A stretch of 24,433 nucleotides of DNA from SG8-4 sp964598225 (GCA_964598225.1 CAZRBG010000071.1:1-24433), one strand, 5' to 3'; shown: positions 1-8,261, counted from the first letter of the stretch. Notes: generated by a model not told the origin, from the letters alone. Program-made: numbers and translations.

Positions 1-109
1 TCCGACGGAACTATCCCCATGAAATCGGGAAGTTATTTCGTGCACGATCCTTAGACTTATGTTGAATCACTGGATGGAAGAAAGATAGCAAATAGATAAG
101 GATTAGAAA

Positions 110-2503
110 ATGAGTGCTGAATCGATTACATGCAGGTGGTTGCTGGTAGTCGTGATGGTGCTGGTTGTAGCATGCAGCGGGGCTTTTGCCGACAGGATTA
201 TCTACGTCGACGACGACGCCACCGGGGCCAACAACGGCACAAGCTGGACCGATGCGTACACTTTCCTCCAGGACGCACTGGCGGATGCGAACTCGGCTGA
301 AAAGCCGGTCGAAATTCGAGTAGCTCAAGGCGTCTACAAGCCTGATCAGAGCCGAAACCAACTACTTGGCGAGCGGCGGGCTTCGTTTCACCTTATCAAC
401 GGCGTCAGCCTCACAGGAGGCTACGCGGGACTTGCAGAGACGGATCCGAACGCAAGAAATGTCGGGCTTTACGAGACGATCCTTTCCGGAGACCTCAACG
501 GCGATGATATAGATGTAAACGATCCCTGTGACATGCTGCTTGTACAATTTAACCGTGGTGACAACAGCGATCATGTTGTTAAAGGCAGCGATACAAACGC
601 GAGTGCCATTCTTGATGGTTTCACGATCACAGGAGGACATCTTATGGCTGTAAGTATGGGACCTCCGACAGGTGGTGCCGGAATGTATATAGCCTCAGGA
701 AATCCAACAATTATAAATTGCACTTTTAGGGGAAATGCAGCTTCTCAGGCTGGTGGGGGCATGTATAACATTGCCGGTAGTCCAATGCTGATTGATTGTA
801 TGTTCGAGGACAATTACGCAGAATTTGGGGCGGGAATGTATAATTCCACTACTATGTATTTGCCACAAAGGAGCAAGCCAATACTAATCAACTGTTCATT
901 TAGTGGTAACTACTCCGGCCGTGAAGGTGGTGGCATGTATAATTTTAAGAGTGATCCAAATATAACCAATTGTGTGTTCAGCCACAATTTTGCTCTTTCA
1001 TATGGTGCGGGTATCTACAATTCATATAGTAATACTGAATTGATAAATACTTCATTCATTGAAAATACGGCAGGAAGTGGCGGCGGGATATACAGCGAAG
1101 ATAACAGCAATCTTATGCTATCAGACTGTGTTCTTCGGAAGAATATTGCCAAGTTGGGTGGAGGAGGTATGTGTAATGCTGATGCCAACAGCATACTACT
1201 AACAAATTGTCTATTCAGTGATAATTCTGCCGAACAAGCAGGAGGTGGTTTGGCTGGTTCGGGTAACAAGGCAACTTTGGTTAATTGTACTTTTAGTGGA
1301 AACAAAGTATACTGGGAATCAACCAACTTCAGCAAAGGGGGTGGATTTCATGCTTTTGGCGATTCGGTATTGATTAATTGTACTTTCTGCGGTAACTGGG
1401 CACAACAGGGTCGAGCTATTTCTCAATACAGCTTGTCTGAACTTAGGCTAACCAACTGCATTCTTTGGGATGGTGGAAATGAAATATTGATAAACAATCC
1501 ATCAACATTGGTAGTTGCATATAACAATATACAAGGAGGCATGGAAGGTGAGAGCAATATCAATGCTGATCCGTGTTTTGTCGAACCTGGATATTGGGTC
1601 GATATGATTGATCGCAACACTGTAGTCGAACCAAATCATCCCCATGCTATCTGGGTGGAGGGTGATTACCACTTGAAATCTCAGGCAGGCAGATGGGATC
1701 CGGTCAGCAAAAGCTGGGTACAGGATGACGTGACGAGTCCGTGTATTGATGCCGGGGATCCTAATTCGGATTGGGGGGATGAAGTGTGGCCGCATGGGGG
1801 GCGGATCAATATGGGGGCTTACGGCGGGACGCGGGAGGCGAGCATGTCGGTCGAGCCGCAGGCGATGTTTCTGCCGCGAGTTGCGTATATCTACGGAAAC
1901 GATATGGACGCAGCGGAGAGTTTTCAGGCTTTATTTGTCAGCTATGGATGCTCAACCGAGTTGATTAAGTTGAGCGAGGCAGCGGTTACGGCATTGGATT
2001 CTTACGATCTGATTGTGATTGGGAACGACACGGGATTCACGAGTAGCTGGGGTGATACCGAAACCGTGGCGGCGATCGAGGCTTCGGGCAAACCCGTGGT
2101 CGGCATAGGCGAGGGAGGATACGCCTTTTTCGGGAAGCTCGGACTCTCCGTCGGCTGGCCCAACGGAGCGCACGGCAACCGAAACAGCATCGCCGTCATA
2201 GATCAGAACAATCCACTTTTCAGCGAGCCGTATCCTATCTATCTGCCTGAAGATGGAACTCTTCAACTATACACGGAAACCGAGCACGTAGGCCTCTATC
2301 TCTGGCCGGTGCCCGAGACCGTAACCGTCCTCGGCAGCGAAGTCGACAACCCCGGTTATTACCCACTGGCGCTTGAGAATGACCGATACTTGTTATGGGG
2401 TTTCGAAGATTCGGCCCAAAACCTGACCGAAACCGGCAAAAAGCTGCTCGTAAACACCGTAATCCGCACGGCTAACGCCGCGTGGGAAATGCAAACAAAT
2501 TAG
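110..2503 (+). CDS. Secreted Pmp-like right-handed beta-helix repeat protein
   Basis: 797 residues. The N-terminus (about 1-27) is a signal peptide with a hydrophobic core ending in a SGAFAD-type cleavage region; the mature start IIYVDDDATGANNG is a common opening of planctomycete beta-helix proteins. Residues about 195-430 hold eight repeats pairing an FxxN turn (CTFRGN, CMFEDN, CSFSGN, CVFSHN, TSFIEN, CLFSDN, CTFSGN, CTFCGN) with GGGMYN/GAGIYN-type turns. This is the motif pair of chlamydial polymorphic membrane proteins and predicts a parallel beta-helix. Residues about 585-797 form a separate alpha/beta domain (VAYIYGND, YDLIVIGND, GKPVVGIGEGGYAFFG) resembling a class I glutamine-amidotransferase/ThuA fold, with no visible catalytic Cys. 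AAGGA lies 7 nt before the ATG. Probable extracellular or cell-surface role, substrate unknown. No autotransporter barrel or PEP-CTERM anchor is seen. The middle third is AT-richer than both ends. Confidence 0.85.
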   Translation: MSAESITCRWLLVVVMVLVVACSGAFADRIIYVDDDATGANNGTSWTDAYTFLQDALADANSAEKPVEIRVAQGVYKPDQSRNQLLGERRASFHLINGVSLTGGYAGLAETDPNARNVGLYETILSGDLNGDDIDVNDPCDMLLVQFNRGDNSDHVVKGSDTNASAILDGFTITGGHLMAVSMGPPTGGAGMYIASGNPTIINCTFRGNAASQAGGGMYNIAGSPMLIDCMFEDNYAEFGAGMYNSTTMYLPQRSKPILINCSFSGNYSGREGGGMYNFKSDPNITNCVFSHNFALSYGAGIYNSYSNTELINTSFIENTAGSGGGIYSEDNSNLMLSDCVLRKNIAKLGGGGMCNADANSILLTNCLFSDNSAEQAGGGLAGSGNKATLVNCTFSGNKVYWESTNFSKGGGFHAFGDSVLINCTFCGNWAQQGRAISQYSLSELRLTNCILWDGGNEILINNPSTLVVAYNNIQGGMEGESNINADPCFVEPGYWVDMIDRNTVVEPNHPHAIWVEGDYHLKSQAGRWDPVSKSWVQDDVTSPCIDAGDPNSDWGDEVWPHGGRINMGAYGGTREASMSVEPQAMFLPRVAYIYGNDMDAAESFQALFVSYGCSTELIKLSEAAVTALDSYDLIVIGNDTGFTSSWGDTETVAAIEASGKPVVGIGEGGYAFFGKLGLSVGWPNGAHGNRNSIAVIDQNNPLFSEPYPIYLPEDGTLQLYTETEHVGLYLWPVPETVTVLGSEVDNPGYYPLALENDRYLLWGFEDSAQNLTETGKKLLVNTVIRTANAAWEMQTN
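690..1400 (+). repeat. Eight degenerate FxxN / GG[AG] beta-helix coding repeats
   Basis: In-frame repeats of roughly 20-35 codons inside the beta-helix gene. Each has an aliphatic-rich strand, an N-C-[TSVL]-F-x-x-N turn and a G-[GA]-G-[MIL]-[YC]-N turn. They are degenerate at the DNA level, so recent slippage is unlikely. The stretch is visibly richer in A/T than the 5' and 3' parts of the same gene. Confidence 0.7.
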
Positions 2504-2969
2504 GAAGAATCGCTACGCAGTATCCCGCATGGGCAACAACTTGCCTGTCCTACCGACTCCGAACGTACGGGAGACACAGGCAAATTGCAAAATCACATGT
2601 TCGATGAACAATGTAAGTATCGGTGCAGTAGAAAATTATGGAAAGCGGGTGCGAATGTGAGTACATAAACCAATCCCGGTCTATTGCCCGTGTGTTCTGA
2701 GTGCTGCGACAACGAAGTTGAAAACCGAACTTGATTTCAGTGTTTATTCGGGTAGATCCGTGGTTACCCTGAAGGAGGAGGCCAATTTGTGGAAATGACC
2801 GCTATTTTGCGGAATTGGTGTAACAGCATAGATTTACGGCAATTTTCGCCAGAAAAAGGTTGCATTAAAGGACGTGTTAGGATACAATAGTAACAGTTAT
2901 TTGAGGCTTTTCACGGAAAGTCCCCCATTGGAAATGAAGTAAGCCGCGTTATCAGGCTTTAGGAGACAG
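2504..2969. other. 466-bp spacer without a convincing gene
   Basis: Just after the upstream gene there is a perfect 8-bp inverted repeat (TTGCCTGT at 2541-2548, ACAGGCAA at 2576-2583) without a T-run, a possible weak terminator. CCAATT (2782-2787) pairs with AATTGG (2813-2818) around an inner CCGC/GCGG pair. A GGAGGAGG SD-like string (2774-2781) precedes a 33-codon GTG-started ORF (2789-2890), which is too short to support. A promoter for the next gene is listed separately. Confidence 0.6.
2860..2888 (+). promoter_or_regulatory. Sigma70-type promoter for the HTH/acidic membrane protein
   Basis: TTGCAT (2860-2865), 17-bp spacer, TACAAT (2883-2888). Transcription would begin near 2895, giving an 80-nt leader before the ATG at 2976. 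Confidence 0.65.
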
Positions 2970-2975
2970 GTGATT

Positions 2976-4454
2976 ATGGCAGGAATGTTCTATTCATTGC
3001 AGGAGGCTCTCGAAAAACTCAACATGACCGAGGAAGAGCTCAAGCAAGCCGTTGCTGACGGTAAGCTGCGTGAATTTCGTGACGGCCCGAATTTGCTCTT
3101 CAAAGTCGAGGAAGTCGAGGCCTTGGCGCCGCAAGAGGGAGACGAAGAACTCGAAGGGACCCTCGAACCGGAGACGCCCGAGTCTGGGGAACCCGAGCTG
3201 GTGGTTGCGGAGGACGAGGAGCAAAAGCCGTCCGACTCGGAAGAACCGGAGCCCGCGGCGGGCGAACCGGATATGATCGAACCGGAAGATTCCGAACCGA
3301 TTGTTATGCCGGAAGAAGACCTGGAGTCGGCGGCGGCAGAGCCCGCGGCAGCAGAACCGGAAAAGGCCGAGGCCGAGCCCGAGCCCCCTGCCGAAGAACC
3401 GCAGGCGCAGGAGCAACAGGTAGAAGAAACAGAAACAGAGGAGCTGGAAATAGCCGAATCGCAAGCCGAAGAGCCGAAGGCAGAAGAACAAAAGCCTTCC
3501 ACCGAGCAGCCAGCCGAGGGGGAACTGTCGGACTTTGACATCGAGGCCCTCGGCGATACTTCCGCCGAGACCCCGGACGCCGAAGCGCTGGAAGCGGAAA
3601 TGGCCGAAGGCGGAGAAGAAGAGAAAAAGCCCTCAGAAGAGGCGGCCGATACTGATGAAATATTACTCGCTCCCGAAAGCGGCGCGGCGATGCCCAGCGA
3701 TCTTACCGACGCCGACACTGCAATAACGAGCATGGGAACTAACGTTCTCGGCGAGTCGGAAACCGATTACGACGTTACCGACGATACGATGGCTGAAACG
3801 GCGGCCCCTGCGGGTTCGGGACAGGAAGAACAACCGCTGGAAGAGATAGAAGAAGACGTAAACCTCGACAGCTTCGGTTCCGGCTCCGGCTTGCTGGACC
3901 TTTCGCTCCAGGCCGATGACACCTCTCTCGGCGGGATTCTCGACGAGATTTATACCGCCGAGGATGAAGGCGCCGAGCCGGCGGAAGGCGCGGTGGAAGC
4001 GCCTCCGGAACCCGAGATGGCCGGTGAGGTCGAGCAAGCGGCCCCCGAGGAAGAACTCGCGGCACCACAAGCGGGCGCAGAAGTCCCGGCTCTGGCCCGC
4101 CCGATGGTCGAGGCGCCGCCGGATGCCCAGAGCAACACGCTGGGAATGCTGTTGTTCCTGCCGCTGCTGATAGTGATTTATACTACGGTTGTGGCCATAT
4201 CAGGCATGTTGGGCGTGATGCCATCGATCCTTCAGCCGATTCAGGACATGGTATGGTACATCATGGGCGGTGCGGCCGCGGTTGCGCTGGCGGTTGTAGT
4301 TGCGGCTTTCATGTTCACGGGCGAGCGCGACACGTCTGCAAAGGCGACAAAGCCAAAAAAGGAAAAGAAGGCCAAAGAGCCCAAGAAGGCCAAAGCAAAG
4401 AAGCCCAAGAAGGAAAAGAAGCCCAAAAAAGAGAAAAAGGCTAAGAAGAAATAA
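2976..4454 (+). CDS. Excisionase-like HTH protein with acidic linker, two TM helices and Lys-rich tail
   Basis: 492 residues from ATG 2976. AGGAG at 2961-2965 is 10 nt away, which favours this start over the in-frame GTG at 2970 (4 nt). Residues about 3-50 (MFYSLQEALEKLNMTEEELK and on to LREFRDGPNLLFKVEEV) match the MerR/excisionase-like helix-turn-helix pattern. Residues about 55-385 are a low-complexity linker dominated by Glu, Pro and Ala, with very few aromatic residues. Two hydrophobic helices follow (about 388-413 and 426-447). The last roughly 45 residues are almost only Lys, Ala, Pro and Glu. Both ends should face the cytoplasm. The HTH could bind DNA or protein; the strongly opposite charges of linker and tail suggest an intramolecular or partner-binding switch, which is inference. 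No enzymatic domain. Known family name not recognised. Confidence 0.8.
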   Translation: MAGMFYSLQEALEKLNMTEEELKQAVADGKLREFRDGPNLLFKVEEVEALAPQEGDEELEGTLEPETPESGEPELVVAEDEEQKPSDSEEPEPAAGEPDMIEPEDSEPIVMPEEDLESAAAEPAAAEPEKAEAEPEPPAEEPQAQEQQVEETETEELEIAESQAEEPKAEEQKPSTEQPAEGELSDFDIEALGDTSAETPDAEALEAEMAEGGEEEKKPSEEAADTDEILLAPESGAAMPSDLTDADTAITSMGTNVLGESETDYDVTDDTMAETAAPAGSGQEEQPLEEIEEDVNLDSFGSGSGLLDLSLQADDTSLGGILDEIYTAEDEGAEPAEGAVEAPPEPEMAGEVEQAAPEEELAAPQAGAEVPALARPMVEAPPDAQSNTLGMLLFLPLLIVIYTTVVAISGMLGVMPSILQPIQDMVWYIMGGAAAVALAVVVAAFMFTGERDTSAKATKPKKEKKAKEPKKAKAKKPKKEKKPKKEKKAKKK

Positions 4455-4476
4455 CAGTCCGAAACGCCTTCTCACG

Positions 4477-4548
4477 GTGGCGAGAGCGTCTCGCCCTTGT
4501 TCAAGGCCGAGGCAGCCTCATGACGCAAGAGCGGGACGCTCTCGCCAC
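4477..4548. repeat. Long inverted repeat between convergent genes
   Basis: GTGGCGAGAGCGTCTCGC (4477-4494) pairs with GCGGGACGCTCTCGCCAC (4531-4548) with one mismatch in 18, around a 36-nt loop. It sits between the stop of the HTH/acidic protein (4454) and the dapB stop (4597), so it could end transcription from both sides, though it lacks a T-run. The sequence style is that of a dispersed REP-like palindrome. Confidence 0.7.
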
Positions 4549-4596
4549 GGAAGTGGATGCTTTGTCACTTCCGACAATCGAAACCTGTCGATACTG

Positions 4597-5403
4597 CTAT
4601 TTGATCTCGATCCCCAGAACGTCCGCCATGGAATAAAGCCCCGGCTGTTTTCCAACGAGCCACTGGGCCGCCCGCAACGCTCCTCGAACGAACGTATCTC
4701 TGCTGTTGGCGGTGTGATTGACGGTAATCGTCTCGCCGGGTGTACCGAAAATCACCGAATGAACGCCCGCGATGTCGCCTGCGCGGACGGCGTGCATGCC
4801 GATCTCGCCTTTTTGACGCTGGGCATCTGTGCCGGATCTGCCATGTACGAGCGATTCGGCTGCATCACGACCCGTCGCCCGGCAGATGTTCTCGGCCAAG
4901 GTCTTGGCGGTCCCGCTGGGGGCGTCCTTCTTGAAACGATGGTGCTGTTCGACAATTTCGACGTCATAGTCTTCACCGAGCATAGAAGCCACCTTGCCCG
5001 CCAGTGCGAACAGGGCGTTCATTCCGACGCTCATATTGGTGGCGTAGAGAACGGGGACCTGTTTCGATGCATCTTTGAGCTTGTCGCGATGCTGATCGTT
5101 CAGGCCGGTTGTGCCGCAGACCAGTGCGATGTCGTTTTTCAGACAAAAATCGGCGGTTTGCTCAGATGCTTCGGGAAGTGAAAAGTCGATCGCAACGTCC
5201 GCCTCGACGGTCTCGCACGTATCCGCCAGCAAGATTTCAGCGGAACTCGAATTCGCTGCCGGAATGAGGCTCTTGCCGAGATCGGGATGACCCGGCCTCT
5301 CCACGGCGGCAACGATGTCGAACTGACCGAATTCGGCTGCCAGAGAGAGGATTCGACTACCCATTCTGCCGGCGGCCCCAATGACAACGAGCTTGATACC
5401 CAT
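4597..5403 (-). CDS. dapB: 4-hydroxy-tetrahydrodipicolinate reductase
   Basis: 268 residues, the normal DapB length. DapB reduces the DapA product with NAD(P)H on the way to lysine and meso-diaminopimelate, in the cytoplasm. The N-terminal Rossmann motif GAAGRMG is at residues 9-15 and the CGTTG loop at 96-100. The catalytic block HHRFKKDAPSGTA spans 154-166, including the family His pair, Lys and PSGTA. SD GTGAGGTC lies a few bases before the ATG at 5403. It stands alone: no other dap gene is adjacent, though an ArgE/DapE-type deacylase is encoded 9 kb away. Upstream, a weak TTGTTT-N18-TATAGA pair could be its promoter. A possible fold-back element lies beyond its stop. Confidence 0.97.
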   Translation of the reverse strand: MGIKLVVIGAAGRMGSRILSLAAEFGQFDIVAAVERPGHPDLGKSLIPAANSSSAEILLADTCETVEADVAIDFSLPEASEQTADFCLKNDIALVCGTTGLNDQHRDKLKDASKQVPVLYATNMSVGMNALFALAGKVASMLGEDYDVEIVEQHHRFKKDAPSGTAKTLAENICRATGRDAAESLVHGRSGTDAQRQKGEIGMHAVRAGDIAGVHSVIFGTPGETITVNHTANSRDTFVRGALRAAQWLVGKQPGLYSMADVLGIEIK

Positions 5404-5520
5404 TTGCAGACCTCACTTTGAAGAAAACTCTATATCTTAAGCCCTAAATCCTAAACAAATTCAAAATTCAAATGAGCAAAATTCTAAACTTTACCGTTGC
5501 TTGCCCTATCCCGGAAATTG

Positions 5521-5555
5521 ACTGTAGGGCGACGGGCTTGCCCCACCGAAACAGT
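5521..5555. repeat. Small nested palindrome
   Basis: ACTGT (5521-5525) and ACAGT (5551-5555) enclose a GGGC-TT-GCCC hairpin. It lies in the divergent dapB/rpmE spacer, next to an A/T-rich stretch (about 5435-5495) made of short ATTCAAAATTCAAA-like units. Looks like a dispersed intergenic element; only one copy is in the window. Confidence 0.4.
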
Positions 5556-5595
5556 AAATTTAGCCAAGGACGGCGATAATTGCAAAAAAAATCTG

Positions 5596-5623
5596 TTGAA
5601 ATGTCGATGAATAATGTTATCAT
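5596..5623 (+). promoter_or_regulatory. Probable rpmE promoter
   Basis: TTGAAA (5596-5601), 16-bp spacer, TATCAT (5618-5623), about 25-33 bases before the rpmE start codon, so the leader would be short (about 25 nt) but would keep the GGAG at 5642-5645. Confidence 0.5.
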
Positions 5624-5655
5624 ACAGGTTTTGCGAACCCTGGAGCTTAACGGTT

Positions 5656-5904
5656 ATGAAGAAAGATATACATCCGAAATACGAGAAGGTGGTCGTTCAC
5701 TGCGGCTGCGGCAACGCGTTCGAGACGCGGAGCACAACCAAGGAAATCCACGCCGAGATATGCTCGATGTGCCATCCGTTCTATACCGGCAAGCAGAAAT
5801 TCGTAGATACCGCCGGTAGAATCGAACGGTTCCAGAAAAAGTACGGCACAAGTTATATCAAAGAGAAACCAAAAAAAGAAGAAGAGAAAACCAACCAGAA
5901 ATAG
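5656..5904 (+). CDS. rpmE: 50S ribosomal protein bL31, zinc-binding type
   Basis: 82 residues. bL31 sits on the 50S central protuberance and bridges to the small subunit. The sequence MKKDIHPKYEKV opens the protein; Cys16, Cys18, Cys36 and Cys39 form the zinc site (HCGCGN and CSMCHPFYTG), so this is the zinc-containing C+ form rather than the zinc-free paralogue. The usual core ends at FQKKYG; the last about 15 residues are an extra Lys/Glu-rich tail (KEKPKKEEEKTNQK). The start at 5656 is chosen because the family starts exactly there and GGAG lies 10 nt upstream; longer in-frame readings have no family support. It has its own promoter and is followed by a terminator, then prfA, the common rpmE-prfA order. 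Confidence 0.96.
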   Translation: MKKDIHPKYEKVVVHCGCGNAFETRSTTKEIHAEICSMCHPFYTGKQKFVDTAGRIERFQKKYGTSYIKEKPKKEEEKTNQK

Positions 5905-5929
5905 CTTCTCTTGCATGCCAGGATACGGT

Positions 5930-5965
5930 CTCCCATTTTTATCGTGCCAAAGTGGGAGCTTTTTG
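5930..5965 (+). terminator. Rho-independent terminator after rpmE
   Basis: CTCCCA (5930-5935) pairs with TGGGAG (5953-5958), followed by CTTTTTG. It separates rpmE from prfA. Confidence 0.65.
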
Positions 5966-6038
5966 TCCATTTGGCCATTCGGTTTTTGTATTTAGAAGGC
6001 GCAGAACCAACGGCCCGGGTATGCAGTAAAGTATAGAG

Positions 6039-7127
6039 ATGATTGAGCAAAAAGCAAGCATACTGGCGAAACTCGATGAGATCGAGGATCGCTACGGCGA
6101 GATAGAAGGGCAGATCGCCGATCCCGAAATCGCGAGCGATCCCGCCAGGCTTATACCTTTGACCAAAGAACAGGGCAAGTTAAGGTCAATGGTGGCGAAA
6201 TATCGCGAGTACAAGAAGGCTGCCGCAGGTATCGAAGAGGCTGAGCAGATACTGGCCGACAGCGATGCCGAACAAGACTACAAAGCCTTGGCGGCGGAAG
6301 AGAAAGACGAACTCGAGGCTAAAAGCCGGAAGCTGCTCGAAGATATCACGAACAGCTTTTTGATGGCCGACGATATGGATATCGATTCGGTCATCATGGA
6401 AATCCGGGCCGGCACCGGCGGGGAAGAGGCGGCATTATTCGCGCGCGACTTGTACACGATGTACCTAAGATATGCCGAATCTCACGGATGGAAGGTCGAG
6501 CAGCTCGAATTCAGCGGCTCCGAAAGAGGCGGCTTTAGGGAAGTTATCTTCGGCGTGAAAGGGCCGGGCGCGTGGTCGGAACTGGGCTACGAAGGCGGCG
6601 GCCATCGCGTTCAGCGAGTGCCTGAGACCGAATCCCAGGGCAGGGTTCACACCTCGGCCGCGACCGTTGCCGTCCTGCCCGAACCCGAGGAACTGGATAT
6701 AGAGATCGCCCCCGATGACGTAGTCGAGCACGTCAGCAGATCGGGCGGTCCGGGTGGACAAAGCGTCAACAAACTCAACAGCGCAATCAAGCTCGAACAC
6801 ACCCCGACCGGAATCACAGTAAGCATGCAGGACGAGAAGAGTCAGCACAAAAACCGGTCCAAAGCATGGCGAGTATTAAAGAGCCGGATTTACGAACATC
6901 ACCTGAGTCAGAAGAGAGCCGAGCGCGACTCGCAGCGAAAGAGTATGATCGGCTCGGGCGACAGATCGCAAAAGATCAGGACATACAACTTCCCGCAGAA
7001 CCGCGTAACCGACCACAGAATCAACCTGTCACTGTACAGCCTGGACAAAGTCATGGCAGGCGACCTCTCTGAATTGATCGCGGGCCTGAAAGACTACGAC
7101 CGACAGCAGCGTCTGCAAAACCTATAA
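6039..7127 (+). CDS. prfA: Peptide chain release factor 1
   Basis: 362 residues, the normal RF1 length. RF1 reads UAA and UAG in the ribosomal A site and triggers hydrolysis of peptidyl-tRNA. Domain 1 is the N-terminal helical hairpin. The codon-recognition block GGHRVQRVPETESQGRVHTS covers about 188-207, with P195-E196-T197 at the PxT anticodon position, so it is RF1 and not RF2 (SPF). The GGQ catalytic loop is at 239-241 (SRSGGPGGQSVNK), whose Gln is normally methylated by PrmC; no prmC is adjacent here. The ATG at 6039 has only a weak purine stretch upstream (TAGAG), but the alignment start fits. A terminator lies upstream, so it needs its own promoter in 5965-6035, which is not obvious. 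Confidence 0.97.
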   Translation: MIEQKASILAKLDEIEDRYGEIEGQIADPEIASDPARLIPLTKEQGKLRSMVAKYREYKKAAAGIEEAEQILADSDAEQDYKALAAEEKDELEAKSRKLLEDITNSFLMADDMDIDSVIMEIRAGTGGEEAALFARDLYTMYLRYAESHGWKVEQLEFSGSERGGFREVIFGVKGPGAWSELGYEGGGHRVQRVPETESQGRVHTSAATVAVLPEPEELDIEIAPDDVVEHVSRSGGPGGQSVNKLNSAIKLEHTPTGITVSMQDEKSQHKNRSKAWRVLKSRIYEHHLSQKRAERDSQRKSMIGSGDRSQKIRTYNFPQNRVTDHRINLSLYSLDKVMAGDLSELIAGLKDYDRQQRLQNL

Positions 7128-7145
7128 GCAGTGAATCGACACTTG

Positions 7146-7564
7146 TCATTCGGATCGAGTCACCCGTAAGTATTGACTCAGTGTTTCAGTATGGCAACTG
7201 AAAACTTCGCTTGAAATGTAACGTTGGCCTATCTCGAACTTCGGCTGACCGACCGGGCGCTGCCCATTCGCCCATTATACGTGCTTATCCAGCGGCCCTG
7301 ATTATCAAGATTGTCGATTATCCGGCTAATCTGCGATTCGAGAGCCACTTTGGTTTGGTCGGACGTCTGTCCCGCGACGCCGTCTCTCAGCCTGTTGTAT
7401 AGGGCTTCGAGATCGTCGAGTCGAGAATCGATTTTCCAGCCGTAGTGGCTCGGAAGATTCGAGTCGTCGTAAGTCAAAGTATAGACGCCGCCTCTGCGCT
7501 TCATATACCGGTAAACGCCAATAACAGAGCAAGCATATACCTGCGCGCCATCACGTCCTGCCGT
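7146..7564 (-). pseudogene. C-terminal remnant of a pectate-lyase-like gene, frameshifted
   Basis: Reading frame one (start about 7504) gives RGGVYTLTYDDSNLPSHYGW then a helical stretch ending DNLDNQGRWISTYNGR, and hits a stop at 7229. A second frame takes over before that point and reads GQPKFEIGQRYISSEVFSCH, then TETLSQYL, ending at TGA 7146-7148. From memory, this order (YDDS..HYGWK, QGRW, GQPKF..G.RYISSEVFS...TLSxYL) is the C-terminal end of planctomycete Pec_lyase-type polysaccharide lyases. The catalytic part is absent: the frame runs into the SRPBCC stop at 7565. A 16-codon ORF at 7501-7551, MARRYMLALLLAFTGI, looks like a stray signal peptide and could be the former N-terminus. Single frameshift plus large deletion make it a dead gene. 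Family assignment is from memory only. Confidence 0.6.
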
Positions 7565-7993
7565 TCAAGCAAAATGCTGCTTCAAAGCATCCAGCAGCGC
7601 GGCGTAGATCGGGCTGCAGAAATTGCTCACTGCACCGTCATTGGAAGATTCGTAAGTGGACTGCCATTCGACGAAGCTCTTGCCGGAGTCGGTTACCGGC
7701 GCAACGCGAACCGTGCCGACATAGTTTTTAATCGAGTCTTTCGACACAGGCTCGGGACCGTCGTCGATGCTATAGGTGAAAGTACGTTCGTCGTCATTCA
7801 GACTCAGCAATGTCTCGTGGAAAGCTTCGTTGAGTATCCGCTTGGCGCCGACCTGATCGCCTTTGAGGTCGCCTTCGGCTTGCACTTTGGTAACAACACC
7901 CGGCGCCCAGCTAAGATCGTGAAAGTTGCGAATAGTTTGCCAGACCTTCTCGCACGGAGCGTCTATCACCGCAGAATTATAGCATTTGCCCAT
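7565..7993 (-). CDS. SRPBCC (START/Bet v 1-like) family protein
   Basis: 142 residues. The opening MGKCYNSAVIDAPCEKVWQT and the middle pattern (FHDLSWAPGVV, VGAKRILN, FTYSIDDGPEPV, GTVRVAPVTDSGKSFVEWQS) fit the polyketide_cyc2/SRPBCC fold, a hydrophobic-cavity helix-grip domain that binds small lipophilic ligands or acts as a cyclase. No signal peptide, so cytoplasmic. SD AAAGG lies about 6 nt before the ATG at 7993. It is followed directly on the same strand by the pectate-lyase remnant and is divergent from the kinase-like/NDT-like fusion gene. Ligand and pathway are unknown. Confidence 0.85.
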   Translation of the reverse strand: MGKCYNSAVIDAPCEKVWQTIRNFHDLSWAPGVVTKVQAEGDLKGDQVGAKRILNEAFHETLLSLNDDERTFTYSIDDGPEPVSKDSIKNYVGTVRVAPVTDSGKSFVEWQSTYESSNDGAVSNFCSPIYAALLDALKQHFA

Positions 7994-8241
7994 AGTTATA
8001 CCTTTCTGCCTCTGAATTGCCGATATTAAAGCGTGTACTTCTCCTTACAAGGTTCTATAGTTTTCACTGCCACGTCTATTGTGAATTTTCACCAAAATGA
8101 ACTCTTTTTCAAGAAGAAATTGTTCCCTGATATCAAGTATCTTGACAACATGAGATGGCAGCGGCAAAGATTCATTTGCTATCAGTGTGGTTATTTTATA
8201 TCGTACAGATTTGCAGATTTATGGATACTTGGTAAGACTTG

Positions 8242-8261
8242 CCCTGAACGCAGTCGAAGGG
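8242..8261. repeat. Dispersed-repeat-like 20-mer upstream of the 8273 gene
   Basis: CCCTGAACGCAGTCGAAGGG closely resembles a semi-palindrome (CCCTGAGC..AGTCGAAGGG) that I recall from intergenic DNA of many unrelated bacteria. Here its AAGGG end lies 12 nt before the ATG at 8273 and may supply the SD-like purines. One copy in this window. Confidence 0.5.

Noticed and set aside
2789..2890. 33-codon GTG ORF with strong SD before the HTH gene.
   Set aside because: It runs through the promoter of the next gene and has no protein-like pattern; too short to support.
6621..6629. PET instead of PAT at the RF1 anticodon tripeptide.
   Set aside because: The middle residue of PxT varies among bacterial RF1 proteins; Pro and Thr, the key positions, are kept. 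Not evidence of altered codon reading.
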